64,000 nt of DNA, from NCBI GenBank assembly GCA_021323655.1, contig JAJPKO010000047.1, positions 79,586 through 143,585 on the forward strand, written 5' to 3'. Within the stretch, counting starts at the first letter, position 1. Each line of letters starts with the position of its first letter. Below the pieces are notes generated by a model. It did not search any database, was not told where the DNA came from, and worked only from the letters and a program-made list of their open reading frames with translations. Below, piece after piece: positions 36,151 through 45,693 of this stretch. Origin of the DNA: Acidobacteriaceae bacterium (GTDB taxonomy: Bacteria > Acidobacteriota > Terriglobia > Terriglobales > Acidobacteriaceae). Both the position numbers and the translations under genes were made by a program.

Positions 36151-36780
36151 ATGAACGCAGAACCTCACCATGCAAAAATAGTTCAACATATGCGCCGCAA
36201 TCCCCCCATTGAAGGAGAAGCAGAAGCCATCTCCCGCGCCCAGGCCGGCGACTCAAAGGCCTTTGAGACACTGTACGCCCTGCACAAGCGGCGTGTGTAT
36301 TCCTTGTGCCTGCGCATGCTGGGCAATGTAGCCGAAGCAGAGGACCTTACACAGGAGGCCTTCCTTCAGCTCTATCGCAAGATTGGCACCTTCCGCGGTG
36401 ATTCCGCCTTCTCCACATGGCTGCACCGTCTCGCCGTCAACGTCGTGCTCATGCACCTGCGCAAAAAAGGACTGCCGCAGGTTTCTCTCGAAGAGGCCCT
36501 GGAGCCTTCGCAGGACGATGGACCGCGCAAGGACATCGGCGAGCGGGACCTGATGCTCTCTGGCTCCATTGACCGTGTCGCCCTCGAGCGCGCCGTCGAA
36601 AATCTGCCCCCGGGATACAGGCTCGTTTTTGTGCTGCACGATGTGGAAGGCTACGAGCATAATGAAATTGCTGAAATGCTGGATTGCTCCATTGGCAATA
36701 GCAAGTCTCAATTGCACAAAGCGCGAATGAAATTGCGCGACCTTCTCCGCTCCGGCGAACGCAAGGAGTCGTTGGTATGA
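36151..36780 (+). CDS. ECF-type RNA polymerase sigma factor
   Basis: A 209-residue sigma factor. Region 2 is [20 protein letters not shown] continuing [20 protein letters not shown], with the core-binding and -10 recognition helix. Region 4 is [20 protein letters not shown] then [20 protein letters not shown], the helix-turn-helix for -35 recognition. I prefer the ATG at 36151 ([16 protein letters not shown]); the frame is open further upstream, and an ATG at 36192 is also possible. The gene ends in ATGA, overlapping the annotated frame of a short protein whose sequence is an anti-sigma factor broken by a frameshift. Control by that partner is inferred. Confidence 0.93.
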   Translation: MNAEPHHAKIVQHMRRNPPIEGEAEAISRAQAGDSKAFETLYALHKRRVYSLCLRMLGNVAEAEDLTQEAFLQLYRKIGTFRGDSAFSTWLHRLAVNVVLMHLRKKGLPQVSLEEALEPSQDDGPRKDIGERDLMLSGSIDRVALERAVENLPPGYRLVFVLHDVEGYEHNEIAEMLDCSIGNSKSQLHKARMKLRDLLRSGERKESLV

Positions 36781-36812
36781 GCAGCCGCAATCATCAGCAA
36801 GACAAGGAAACC

Positions 36813-37063
36813 ATGAACTGCGCGGAATTTCAGGCGAAACTACCCGAGCTGTTTGAATCGGGTGTAGATGTAAGTAACGATCCGCACGTGAAAGCTGCGA
36901 AAACTGCGCTGCCCTGGTGCGCGACCTTGAATATATCGCATCCCAGGCAAAGCTCCTGCTTCCCATCCATGACCCGAGTCCAAAGGTATGGGAAAATATT
37001 CAGTCTGCTATTCGCGGGAATGACGGCCCGAAAGAGCCAGTCGGCGCAGCAAAAAGACTCTGA
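36813..37063 (+). pseudogene. Zinc-binding anti-sigma factor gene with one-base frameshift
   Basis: ATG at 36813 follows AAGGAAA, and the frame MNCAEFQAKLPELFESGVDV is typical of the zf-HC2 anti-sigma start. At 36891-36893 the AAA run is followed by GC TGC GAA AAC TGC: in the current frame it reads HVKAAKTALPWC, but adding one base to the A-run gives HVKSCENCAALVRDLEYIAS and a further 40 residues to TGA at 37061-37063, including the zinc motif HxxxCxxC. So one base is missing exactly at the zinc site. A sequencing or assembly error in a homopolymer, or a real mutation, would both look the same. ATG at 36777, overlapping the sigma stop, is an alternative start. Confidence 0.8.
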
Positions 37064-37085
37064 CCCACCAGACGTGCGTCTTTGT

Positions 37086-38327
37086 TCACTGCGTTTTGGC
37101 TGCCTTTGCTGAACGCAGTGCGATACCTCCCAGGATTGCCACAGCTGCCACCAGAGCTACCCACAGCAGCGCAGGGTGCTTTTCTGTGAATGGGCGCGTG
37201 TCCGGGCGCGGCTCATATTTCTGGTTTTCTTCTTCCGGTCCCAGCGTCGCCTCTGCGGGGTTTTTGTCCGGCTGAAAAAGCCGGGCGTAATCATACTGCG
37301 GAGGGCTCAGCGCCGCATCGCCATAATAGACCGTGTAACTCGCCCCCGGTTCAGCGTCAAAGCATATCCCCTGCTTTTGCATCTCAAGCCGAACTGTATT
37401 CAGCGCCAGCGGAAGGTCATCGCCATTTTCAATCCTCACCGTCCATCGGGAAGTGAATTTTTCGCCTGCATTACCCACATCTATGGCAAGGCGCTCATCA
37501 TCAATTCGACGGCCCGCCCGCAAAATATGGACACGCCGAATTTCGCCCGAATAGATCGCGGCAGGATTCGCCTTCTTCTCCTGCTCCGGCACAACCTCGA
37601 TGCTCACATAGCGGCTGAAGTTGGCCACACCCTCCGCCGGCACGAACTCCACTCTGTCTACAGGAACATGAGGCGGAACTGAAAATTCGATCACCGTGTC
37701 GCGGTCCTGCTGCTTCATCTGTTTTGATTCAGCGACCATCGCATACGCGGCACCCTGCAATGCCTCCCGCTCAATCGAGAGGCCGGACACATCCGCTGGC
37801 TTGACTGGAGCACTGATGCGAAAGTGCAGAAAACGAAAATCAGAAACCGGCAGATGCAACACCATGCTGCGGCCCAGCTTTTGCCCCGTGAGATCAAAAA
37901 TTGTGTAGGAACCGAGGTCCGTTCCATCAGAAGCCTGCTGCGTCTGGCTCCCTGTTACATTCACAGTTGCGATAAAGTCCTTGCGCGAGACCTCAAGCTG
38001 GAGCGCGCTGTAGCTTTGCTGCGGCATTTCTGCGTCAAACACAATCTCGCCACTCCGGTTGATGCCCAGGTTCAATACCTCAAGACTTGCATGCTCCGCC
38101 AGCCCCTGCGCATAAACGCGCAGAGCATAAGGAATCTCCTGGCCATCACGGTAGAGGCGCAAGTCGGCCAAACCAGGAGCAGCATGCGCAAAGGCCGTCA
38201 CATCCAAAGCCGCGCAAGTCTGCTTTTGCCCGGACACGGGGCCGCCGTTTACCGGACGCATGTAACGGAGAAAGCGCTGCTCTGGCTGCACAAACAGCAG
38301 CAGCAGCGCCAGCAAACGGGCGCTCAT
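37086..38327 (-). CDS. DUF3999 family membrane-anchored protein
   Basis: A 413-residue protein. A short hydrophobic start (MSARLLALLLLFVQ) is followed by a large beta-rich part with phrases PGLADLRLYRDGQEIPYALRV and RTVRIENGDDLPL-like segments, and one helix near the C terminus (HPALLWVALVAAVAILGGIAL). This layout is typical of DUF3999, which is usually paired with a DUF2339 gene, as it is here: the start overlaps the DUF2339 stop by 4 bp. Function unknown; an envelope location is expected. It faces the anti-sigma remnant tail to tail (22-bp gap). Confidence 0.78.
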   Translation of the reverse strand: MSARLLALLLLFVQPEQRFLRYMRPVNGGPVSGQKQTCAALDVTAFAHAAPGLADLRLYRDGQEIPYALRVYAQGLAEHASLEVLNLGINRSGEIVFDAEMPQQSYSALQLEVSRKDFIATVNVTGSQTQQASDGTDLGSYTIFDLTGQKLGRSMVLHLPVSDFRFLHFRISAPVKPADVSGLSIEREALQGAAYAMVAESKQMKQQDRDTVIEFSVPPHVPVDRVEFVPAEGVANFSRYVSIEVVPEQEKKANPAAIYSGEIRRVHILRAGRRIDDERLAIDVGNAGEKFTSRWTVRIENGDDLPLALNTVRLEMQKQGICFDAEPGASYTVYYGDAALSPPQYDYARLFQPDKNPAEATLGPEEENQKYEPRPDTRPFTEKHPALLWVALVAAVAILGGIALRSAKAAKTQ

Positions 38328-40156
38328 TCTTTCGCCTCTCCATGCCTGCGCAGGTTCAGCCAGTCACGCTGATACGCAAAACTAACTGCGAGCAGCAGCG
38401 CTCCCAGCCCCAGAAAGCTGAGGATGCGATATCCCTGGCTCAACTGGCTCGTGTCCACCAGAAACACCTTGCCAATGCTTCCGGCAATCAACGCCAGCGC
38501 CTGCCACCGCAGAAAGGCTGACTTCCTCCAGAATCCGCTGGCGAGCAGCACCGCTCCAAACAGCATCGTCCACGCCGAGTAGGTAAATTGCGCATACATT
38601 CCGTGCTGATGAAAATCCCTCCACCCCTGGCCGCCTGGGACCTGGTTCCACCAGTAGGAGTGAATTTCCAGGCAAACCGCAATCATAATCAGCACATTCA
38701 TAACAATCACCGCGCCAGCCGCAATCCCGCTCCAGGGCACACTCTCTGCCTGCTTCTCCGGCACAGCCTTGGCAGCAATCCATGCAGAAAAAGCGAAGGC
38801 CGCAATACCCACAAGATAGGTGGCAAACCGCGCATTGAAAATAACAGTTGTGGACGCAGAAGTATTCAGCCCAATTAGCGAGCAGAGACCGAGCGCCAGT
38901 GCCCCCAGCGACAACACTCGCAGCAGCAACAATCCCAGCCTGCGCGACAGCCACAGCAGCACGACTCCTTCGCCCAGCCACCCTATCGTGATCCAGCGGC
39001 CATGCGCTTCCATTGGAATCGCAATGGTCAGGAAAATGACTGCAATCGCCAGGTGCAGCGACGACAGCACAACAGGCTTTGCCGTTGCTTCGGTCCTTGC
39101 AGGAAGCTTCAGCAGCAGCAAATAAAACGCCGCAAAAAAGACCGCCGTCCACGGCTGCGCCCAGCGGCGGCCAGCCACATCCAGCAGCAGGTAAAACTCA
39201 AGAAACCCAAGCGCTGCATTCGCCAGCGGCAACAACACCAGAACAATATTGTCACGGGTTGAAAGATGCGTCGCATTTGTCGCCTGCATACCGCGCAGCA
39301 GTTTCGGAGCTACCGCAAACAGCAGAAAAAATGCTGCTGTAAAAAATGCAGTAATCGCGAATTGCGAATCACTATAAAAACGGACGGACCACGCCACAAA
39401 ACAAAATACTGTGCCTACAAAGGCCCCCAGCAGCAGGCGCGACCACGGACGCAGTGCAACCAGCACCAACACCGCAATGTCCAGCAGTAACAAATAGCTG
39501 AAGAGCACCATCTCGTGGTTCTCTCCCGTAGAAAGAAGCAGCGGAGTACCAAAGCCGCCCACAATGGCATACAGCGCCAGAAGTTCAGCACCCTGCACCC
39601 AGCACATGAAGCCGTTCCACGCTGTCACCAGCACCATGCCTGCAAATGCCACGCCGGAAGAAATCAGATGGTAAAGCTCATACGCTGCCCAAAGATCCAG
39701 GTACAGAATGCCGCTGCCAATCGCTTTCAATGAATAGGAAAAAGCCGGATAGCCCTTGCTGCGGAAACGCTCAGACCAGACAATAGCTCCGACCCCGGCA
39801 ATCAACCCAATCAGAATGCGCCCGAGCGGCCCAATCCAGTGATTATCAATGGCAAATTTCAGAAACCACGCCATCCCAATCAGAACAGCGAGAATCCCAA
39901 TGCGATTGAACCATTGCGAGCCAATGCGGCTTTCCAGCGAACCGTCCATAAGCCTGGCGTTGCGCACAGGTTCTGCCACAGCAAAGGAAGGCTCACTCAC
40001 CGTTTCCGTCTGCTCCGGGAGCGCCCCTGCCTGTACCTCGGCCACTGGAGCAGGTTTCACTTCCGCTGTCTGCTGTCCTACAACCTGTTCCAGACGCCAT
40101 ACACGTGCCGTTAATTCCTGTACCTGCCGGCTCAGAGCTTCAAGTTCATCAGCCAT
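38324..40156 (-). CDS. DUF2339 polytopic membrane protein
   Basis: A 610-residue membrane protein. The start ATG at 40154-40156 (MADELEALSRQVQELTARVW) begins an N-terminal coiled-coil of about 35 residues, followed by a proline/valine linker. The family hallmark SLESRIGSQWFNRIGILAVL (around residue 75) opens a long run of more than fifteen hydrophobic segments up to SFLGLGALLLAVSFAYQRDW. DUF2339 proteins have no established function. It forms an operon with the DUF3999 gene. The hairpin ending the upstream receptor gene lies only 29 bp before its start codon. Confidence 0.85.
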   Translation of the reverse strand: MADELEALSRQVQELTARVWRLEQVVGQQTAEVKPAPVAEVQAGALPEQTETVSEPSFAVAEPVRNARLMDGSLESRIGSQWFNRIGILAVLIGMAWFLKFAIDNHWIGPLGRILIGLIAGVGAIVWSERFRSKGYPAFSYSLKAIGSGILYLDLWAAYELYHLISSGVAFAGMVLVTAWNGFMCWVQGAELLALYAIVGGFGTPLLLSTGENHEMVLFSYLLLLDIAVLVLVALRPWSRLLLGAFVGTVFCFVAWSVRFYSDSQFAITAFFTAAFFLLFAVAPKLLRGMQATNATHLSTRDNIVLVLLPLANAALGFLEFYLLLDVAGRRWAQPWTAVFFAAFYLLLLKLPARTEATAKPVVLSSLHLAIAVIFLTIAIPMEAHGRWITIGWLGEGVVLLWLSRRLGLLLLRVLSLGALALGLCSLIGLNTSASTTVIFNARFATYLVGIAAFAFSAWIAAKAVPEKQAESVPWSGIAAGAVIVMNVLIMIAVCLEIHSYWWNQVPGGQGWRDFHQHGMYAQFTYSAWTMLFGAVLLASGFWRKSAFLRWQALALIAGSIGKVFLVDTSQLSQGYRILSFLGLGALLLAVSFAYQRDWLNLRRHGEAKE

Positions 40157-40180
40157 CCCGTTCAATGTATCGCATGAAAC

Positions 40181-40210
40181 GAAAACAGGGGCCAAAAATT
40201 CGGCCCCTGT
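40181..40210 (-). terminator. Intrinsic terminator of the TonB-dependent receptor gene
   Basis: A perfect 9-bp stem (ACAGGGGCC 40185-40193 with GGCCCCTGT 40202-40210, loop AAAAATTC) is followed on the minus strand by TTTTCGTTTC, 17 bp after the receptor stop codon. Confidence 0.82.
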
Positions 40211-40227
40211 CTCCACACCAAGTCTAA

Positions 40228-43200
40228 TTAGTAGGTAAGTTTCAATCCGAACTGGATGATGCGCGGCTGGAAGGTGCTGGTCACCTGGCCACCCGTGCTC
40301 GGAGTACCGCCATGGATTGCGCCCACAGGAACAGTCGCTCCCGGCGCGAACGTACCTGAGACGGTACCCAGCGTACCGCCCAGACCACTGCTGGGCAGGT
40401 AATAGTTCGTGTGGTTGAAGATGTTGTAGAACTCTGACCGAAACTCCAGCTTCATGCCTTCAATCGGCAGGCTGAATGTCTTGTTCGCCGCCAGGTCGGT
40501 CTGGTAAAACGCCGGGGTCCTTCCTGGATTTCTGGAAGAATTTCCAAAAGGGCTCAACAGGTTTCCAGCCGCGTCCTTTGTGGGTGGCAGCACAAATGCC
40601 GCATAGTTCACATACTGCACGTATCCAGTACCCGGCAGCCTTGATTTCTTGACCAGCGGCTGGCCCGGCACACGGTTCGGGCGATAAAGGTTCGCGCCGC
40701 GATAGCTGGCCGTGATCTGCTGCGAAACCTGGTTCGACGAGCTCGGCGAGTACGTAATGTTAAACGGAGTGCCCGCCTGCATCGTATTGATCCCGCTGAT
40801 CTGCCATCCACCGAGAACAGCATTCACAAAGCCGTTCGCATCAGACAAAAACGCACGGCCGCGCCCGAAGGGCAGTTCGTAAACCAGGCTGGTAATGTTC
40901 GCAATCGGCAGGTTGTAGTCCGACTGTGAATAATCCGCGCTGAGGTGCGTTCCATCCTGTGGAGATGGCGTATTGCCTTCGAGTGAGGCGCTGGCGTTGT
41001 CCAGCGAATGCTCCGAGGTAAATGAATTCAGCAGCGTCAATCCTCCGGTAAAGCGCTGCTCATAGCGCGATTGCAGCGAATCAAAGTGCGAATAGAAAGC
41101 GTTCAACGCTTCGGTAATATCCGAAGGCCAGTTCGCAAATGGTCGCGTCGTAAAGTTGGTGGAAGGAATTTTCTGATTGGCATTCAGGAAACCCTGTAGC
41201 TTTACGCCATGGTTCCCAACGTAAGCCACGTCAAAAACGATGTTCTTTGCAAGTTGCCGTTGCACGCTCACAAAGTAGCTCTCAACGTAGCTGTCGCTGG
41301 TATTTTTCGGGATCCACGTAATATTGTCAGTCGCCGCATTGAACACCATCAAAGACGAGGGAAAGCCCTGATCAATCGTCACAAAGCACGAAGTGGCAGG
41401 TGCGCCAGCCGGGCAATGCGTTGCGCTCGAAGGCTTCACCGCCTGCGATCCAACAGCGGCAAACTGCGCCTGCGGCGCATTGATGCCCAGGATGTCTCCA
41501 GACCCCGCGCGCGTGTAGTGAACAAAGCTCACGCCAAAACCACCATGTACCACCGTCTTTGCATCGGGCGACCAGGCAAAACCAATGCGTGGCCCAAAGT
41601 CGTTCAGATCAGGATTCACCAGCGTGCTGCCATACACTCCACCCGCTTTCACCGGAGTAATCCCATTGCCGGCAACCGCGTTCGGATTGATCGTAAGCAC
41701 AGTCTGCGAAACCGGATCGAAGTTGGAAATATAGTTGTGCTGTTCTGAGTAGGGCGCGCCATATTCCCAACGCAACCCATAATTCAGCGTAAGCTGCGGC
41801 GTAATCTTCCAGTCGTCCTGCGCATACACGTTGTCCATCGTCGTGCGCAGGTGCGCTACAAAATAATTGGCCAGCGCATAAGAAGACGGCGTCCCAAAAA
41901 GGAAATCGGCCCAGTAATTGTCGGCAACTGGAGGGCCGGAGCCGGTGTTTGTGTAGTCTGACGTGAAGCCGAATGCGCCATACAGCGGATTGTTGTCATT
42001 CACCGCCATCCAGATGTGCTCATATTCGTAGCCGAACTTCATCGAGTGCTTGCCTTTCACCCATGTGAAGTTGACCTTTGGATCAAGCAGCGCCGGGTTC
42101 TGCCACTGCGGATTCGTGCTCTGGCGTCCGAACGCGCTGAAATTCGTAATGCTGGTCGAAGGCAGTCCGCCAGCCACCACAGGGTTGGAAGGCAGACCGG
42201 GAATGGTGATGGAGTGGTCCCCGATTGAAAGCGTGTACTTCCCTGCTTTTGTGCGCGAAACTCCCAACCGTGCCTCCAGCACTTTGTTCGAGCCAAAAAG
42301 ATGTGTATATCCAAGCGCAACCTGCTGGTCCAGAATCCGGATCGTTCCGTTCGTCTGCCCGTCCAGAGGCAGCGGCAATGCAGGATAATTCACGCCCGTC
42401 TCTTTCCTGTCGCTGATACGCAAAAACCAGGAACTCGATGCGCTCTGCTGCCAGTCCAGGCGAAGGTCGCCTTTGTCGGAATTGTCCGTAAATGGCACCA
42501 GACGGGAATAATCGTTCGACGCTACACCGGTGGACGGAGATCCCGCGACTGGCAGAGGAATCTGCCGGAAAAACTTGACCACCTGCAATGAGATCGGATT
42601 AAAGTCGCTGTCTGGAATCTGCTGGCCTTTACCGTAGATTTTTCCTGTAATCGGATTCTTCACCGGAACCACCAGAATTCCGTTCAGCTCATTCTGCGTA
42701 GGCAGTGTAAATGCGCCGAGAGGCTTCAGCGTCTGGCGAAAGCCCTCATAGTCCAGGAAAAAGAAGAGCCGGTTCCACAGAATAGGCCCGCCAAAATTCA
42801 TTCCGAACTGGTTGCGGTTAAATGTGGGCTTCTGGAACGGCACCGGTCCCAGCGTCCCCGTCAGTGTGGGCTTAAAAAATCCAGCCGCATTCAGGTCCGT
42901 ATTACGAATGAACTCATACAGCATGGCATGAAAATTGTTCGTGCCCGACTGCGATGCCACATTGATGGTCGCTCCGGAAGAACGCCCATATTCCGCATTT
43001 TCGTTGTTCGTAACAATCTGCCACTGCGAAACCGAGTCTGGCGGAATCGCGATGATCTGGTTATCAAATCCCTGATTGCTTTCGCCGTAAGCATTGTTGT
43101 CCAGGCCATCCAGCAAAAAGTTATTGAAAACACTGCGCTGTCCGTTGATGTTATAAGATCCGGCGCGCGTCAGGCTGTTCACAGAACTGGTGAGCGCCGC

Positions 43201-43713
43201 AGTCGGTGCCTGTCGTGATCCGGTAACCAGCGCAAGCAGATCAGAATAATTCCGGCTCACCAGCGGCAGCGCCGCGCTCTGGTACTGCGTAATCACTTGC
43301 CCGCGCTGGCTGGATTCAGTTTCAAGCTGCAGCGCAACATCACTCACTTCTACCGTTTCCTGCGCCTGCCCTGGTTGCAGCTTCAGATCAATGCGCTGGC
43401 GGCTGCCAACAGAAAGCGTAATCTTCTCTGCCACAGCATCAGAAAATCCCGGCATCGAAGCCACTACCCGATACACCCCTACGCGCAGCGACGGAATTTC
43501 CCAGTTCCCACTGCCATCCGTCGTCGTCTTGTTTTCGATTCCTGTAGCCGTATTGGTAACAACAATCGTTGCACCGGCAACATTCGCGCCCGTTGAATCG
43601 TGGATCGTGCCCACCAGACTTCCATTATCAAACTGCGCACGGGCAGCACAGGGAATCAAAAGAACAAAGCCCGCCAGGAGCAGGCAAAACTGGCCAAACC
43701 TGTTGGATTGCAT
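40228..43713 (-). CDS. Oar-like TonB-dependent outer-membrane receptor
   Basis: An 1161-residue outer-membrane protein. The signal peptide is FCLLLAGFVLLIPCAARAQ. Residues 27-115 form a carboxypeptidase-regulatory-like beta-sandwich (LVGTIHDSTGANVAGATIVV). A plug-like domain follows with the acidobacterial hallmark SVFNNFLLDGLDNNAYGESN, and a very large barrel ends in PRIIQFGLKLTY, a terminal aromatic beta-signal. Such Oar-like receptors probably take up large glycans or peptides; the ligand is unknown. RBS AAGG lies 8 bases upstream of ATG 43713. It is monocistronic with its own terminator. Confidence 0.92.
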   Translation of the reverse strand: MQSNRFGQFCLLLAGFVLLIPCAARAQFDNGSLVGTIHDSTGANVAGATIVVTNTATGIENKTTTDGSGNWEIPSLRVGVYRVVASMPGFSDAVAEKITLSVGSRQRIDLKLQPGQAQETVEVSDVALQLETESSQRGQVITQYQSAALPLVSRNYSDLLALVTGSRQAPTAALTSSVNSLTRAGSYNINGQRSVFNNFLLDGLDNNAYGESNQGFDNQIIAIPPDSVSQWQIVTNNENAEYGRSSGATINVASQSGTNNFHAMLYEFIRNTDLNAAGFFKPTLTGTLGPVPFQKPTFNRNQFGMNFGGPILWNRLFFFLDYEGFRQTLKPLGAFTLPTQNELNGILVVPVKNPITGKIYGKGQQIPDSDFNPISLQVVKFFRQIPLPVAGSPSTGVASNDYSRLVPFTDNSDKGDLRLDWQQSASSSWFLRISDRKETGVNYPALPLPLDGQTNGTIRILDQQVALGYTHLFGSNKVLEARLGVSRTKAGKYTLSIGDHSITIPGLPSNPVVAGGLPSTSITNFSAFGRQSTNPQWQNPALLDPKVNFTWVKGKHSMKFGYEYEHIWMAVNDNNPLYGAFGFTSDYTNTGSGPPVADNYWADFLFGTPSSYALANYFVAHLRTTMDNVYAQDDWKITPQLTLNYGLRWEYGAPYSEQHNYISNFDPVSQTVLTINPNAVAGNGITPVKAGGVYGSTLVNPDLNDFGPRIGFAWSPDAKTVVHGGFGVSFVHYTRAGSGDILGINAPQAQFAAVGSQAVKPSSATHCPAGAPATSCFVTIDQGFPSSLMVFNAATDNITWIPKNTSDSYVESYFVSVQRQLAKNIVFDVAYVGNHGVKLQGFLNANQKIPSTNFTTRPFANWPSDITEALNAFYSHFDSLQSRYEQRFTGGLTLLNSFTSEHSLDNASASLEGNTPSPQDGTHLSADYSQSDYNLPIANITSLVYELPFGRGRAFLSDANGFVNAVLGGWQISGINTMQAGTPFNITYSPSSSNQVSQQITASYRGANLYRPNRVPGQPLVKKSRLPGTGYVQYVNYAAFVLPPTKDAAGNLLSPFGNSSRNPGRTPAFYQTDLAANKTFSLPIEGMKLEFRSEFYNIFNHTNYYLPSSGLGGTLGTVSGTFAPGATVPVGAIHGGTPSTGGQVTSTFQPRIIQFGLKLTY

Positions 43714-43944
43714 GCGCTTACCTTAGCGCCCCAATGAAAACAGCTTTTAAATGCTCTGTAAACAACAGGTAAATGCACGGGGACCCTAACTGCTCAAAAT
43801 CAGCAGAAGCCAGGGTTGCTCCGTCTGCAACCACATGCTGCCGCAGTCTGCTCCGCACCAGTAAAAGCCGCGGCCCGCCCGGGGACTCGTGTCACAAGCC
43901 TTCTTTTTGCCTCCGCTCTATGACTTTGCGAATCTAATATCACC

Positions 43945-44826
43945 ATGCGGATTGCATTTTTAGGAACAGGCCTGATGGGGAGCGCCATCACTTCGCGCCT
44001 CATCGAGAGTGGACACAGCCTCACCGTCTGGAATCGGACCGCCTCCAAAGTAAAGCCGCTCGTTGAAAAAGGCGCTGCCTCTGCAGCTTCTCCATCGGAA
44101 GCAGTTCGTGAAAGCGAAGTCGTCTTCACCATGCTCATGGACGACCACGCCGTAGTGGAAGTGGTCCTGAACGGGGACCTGATTGAATCCTTACCCAACG
44201 GCGCGGTCCACGTCTCCCTCAGCACCCTCAGCGTGCAGTTGTCGCAGCAGCTTACCATCGAGCACTCCGTGCGCAAGCGCACCTTTGTGGCCGCGCCTGT
44301 CTTCGGGCGCCCCAACGTTGCAGCTGAAGGCAAGCTCTGGACGGTCGTAGCAGGCAGGCCCGATGCCGTTGAAAAAGTACGCCCCTTGCTCGAAACCTTC
44401 AGCCGCGGAATCACTATGCTGGGCGACAAGCCGTACAAGGCACACGCCATGAAAATCGGAGGAAATTTCCTCATCACCGCCATGATTGCCTCTCTCAGTG
44501 AGGGCTTCGTCTACGCCGAATCCCAAAGCATTGACCCCGCCCAGTATGCTGAAGTCGTAAACTCCGCCCTCTTCCGCTCACCCTTTTACGAGGCCTACTC
44601 CGGCGTGATGCTCCACCCTCCCGATGTCCCCGGAGCTACCGTCGCTCTCGGGCAAAAGGACGTGCGCCTCTTCCGCGAATCCGCTCAAGCCACAAGCACG
44701 CGCACACCGCTGGCCGACCACTTCGCCGAACAACTGCACGAAGCTGCAGAGGCCGGCTTGCGCGACCGCGACTGGGCCGCCGGATACTACCAATTCGTTC
44801 GCAGTGTTTCGCACAAATCTGAATAG
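43945..44826 (+). CDS. NAD(P)-dependent beta-hydroxyacid dehydrogenase family protein
   Basis: A 293-residue cytosolic enzyme of the 6-phosphogluconate/3-hydroxyisobutyrate dehydrogenase group. The Rossmann loop is IAFLGTGLMGSAITSRLIES at the start, with the cofactor-choice region VWNRTASK (Arg/Thr after the second strand favours NADP). The catalytic lysine region is AMKIGGNFLITAMIASLSEG (around 170). Substrate not set; glyoxylate or succinate semialdehyde reductases and imine reductases are relatives. The SDR gene follows 48 bp later on the same strand, so an operon is likely. Confidence 0.88.
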   Translation: MRIAFLGTGLMGSAITSRLIESGHSLTVWNRTASKVKPLVEKGAASAASPSEAVRESEVVFTMLMDDHAVVEVVLNGDLIESLPNGAVHVSLSTLSVQLSQQLTIEHSVRKRTFVAAPVFGRPNVAAEGKLWTVVAGRPDAVEKVRPLLETFSRGITMLGDKPYKAHAMKIGGNFLITAMIASLSEGFVYAESQSIDPAQYAEVVNSALFRSPFYEAYSGVMLHPPDVPGATVALGQKDVRLFRESAQATSTRTPLADHFAEQLHEAAEAGLRDRDWAAGYYQFVRSVSHKSE

Positions 44827-44874
44827 GCACTGCCACCGCTACAAATGACCGCGCCCCTCAGCTACGATGACCAC

Positions 44875-45648
44875 ATGGGAAATCTGAAAGACAAAATCGT
44901 CTTCATCACCGGAGCAAGCTCAGGCATTGGCGAAGCCACCGCCTATGCCTTTGCCGCCCAAGGTGCTCGCCTTCTTCTCGCCGCGCGCCGTATCGAACGC
45001 CTGCAGGCCCTGCAGCCAAAGCTTCAGGAAAAAGGCGCAGCAGCGGTCCATGCTTTCGCGCTTGACGTGCGCAACAAGGCCGAGGTCGAAAAACAGCTCT
45101 CCGGTCTCCCCGAGACATGGAAAGCCATAGACGTCCTCGTCAATAACGCCGGCCTCAGCCGCGGGCTTGAAAAACTCCATGAGGGGAAGCATCAGGACTG
45201 GGAGGAGATGATTGACACCAATATCAAGGGTCTGCTCTATGTCATTCGTGCCGTGGTCCCCGGAATGGTCGCCCGAGGCCGTGGTCACGTCGTAAACCTT
45301 GGCTCAACTGCCGGAGAAATCACCTATCCGGGCGGATCCGTGTACTGCGGAACCAAGGCCGCCGAACACTCTATCAATGATGGCCTGCGGCAGGACCTCC
45401 TCGGCACACCCGTCCGCGTCACCAGCATTGATCCTGGAATGGTCGAAACAGAATTCAGCGAAGTGCGCTTCCACGGCGACAAGGAGCGCGCCGCAAAAGT
45501 CTATCAGGGCCTCACGCCGCTCACGCCTGCAGACGTTGCAGATGCCATCGTCTGGGCCGTCTCCCGCCCCGTGCACGTAAACATCGCCCGCGTGCTCATG
45601 ACCAGCATTGACCAGGCCAATTCCCTGCTCTTCAACCGCAAACAGTAG
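44875..45648 (+). CDS. Short-chain dehydrogenase/reductase
   Basis: A 257-residue SDR. The start is set at ATG 44875 (MGNLKDKIVFITGASSGIGE); an ATG ten codons earlier is possible. The cofactor loop is TGASSGIGEATA, NNAGLS is present at about 88, and the catalytic Ser-Tyr-Lys set is GSTAGEIT with YCGTKAAEH. The sequence most resembles the YdfG group (serine/3-hydroxy acid dehydrogenases). Codons and direction fit an operon with the preceding dehydrogenase. Confidence 0.9.
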   Translation: MGNLKDKIVFITGASSGIGEATAYAFAAQGARLLLAARRIERLQALQPKLQEKGAAAVHAFALDVRNKAEVEKQLSGLPETWKAIDVLVNNAGLSRGLEKLHEGKHQDWEEMIDTNIKGLLYVIRAVVPGMVARGRGHVVNLGSTAGEITYPGGSVYCGTKAAEHSINDGLRQDLLGTPVRVTSIDPGMVETEFSEVRFHGDKERAAKVYQGLTPLTPADVADAIVWAVSRPVHVNIARVLMTSIDQANSLLFNRKQ

Positions 45649-45693
45649 GTGAATGCCCGGCATCTTTAAACAGACGCTGGGCTTCACACCGCG

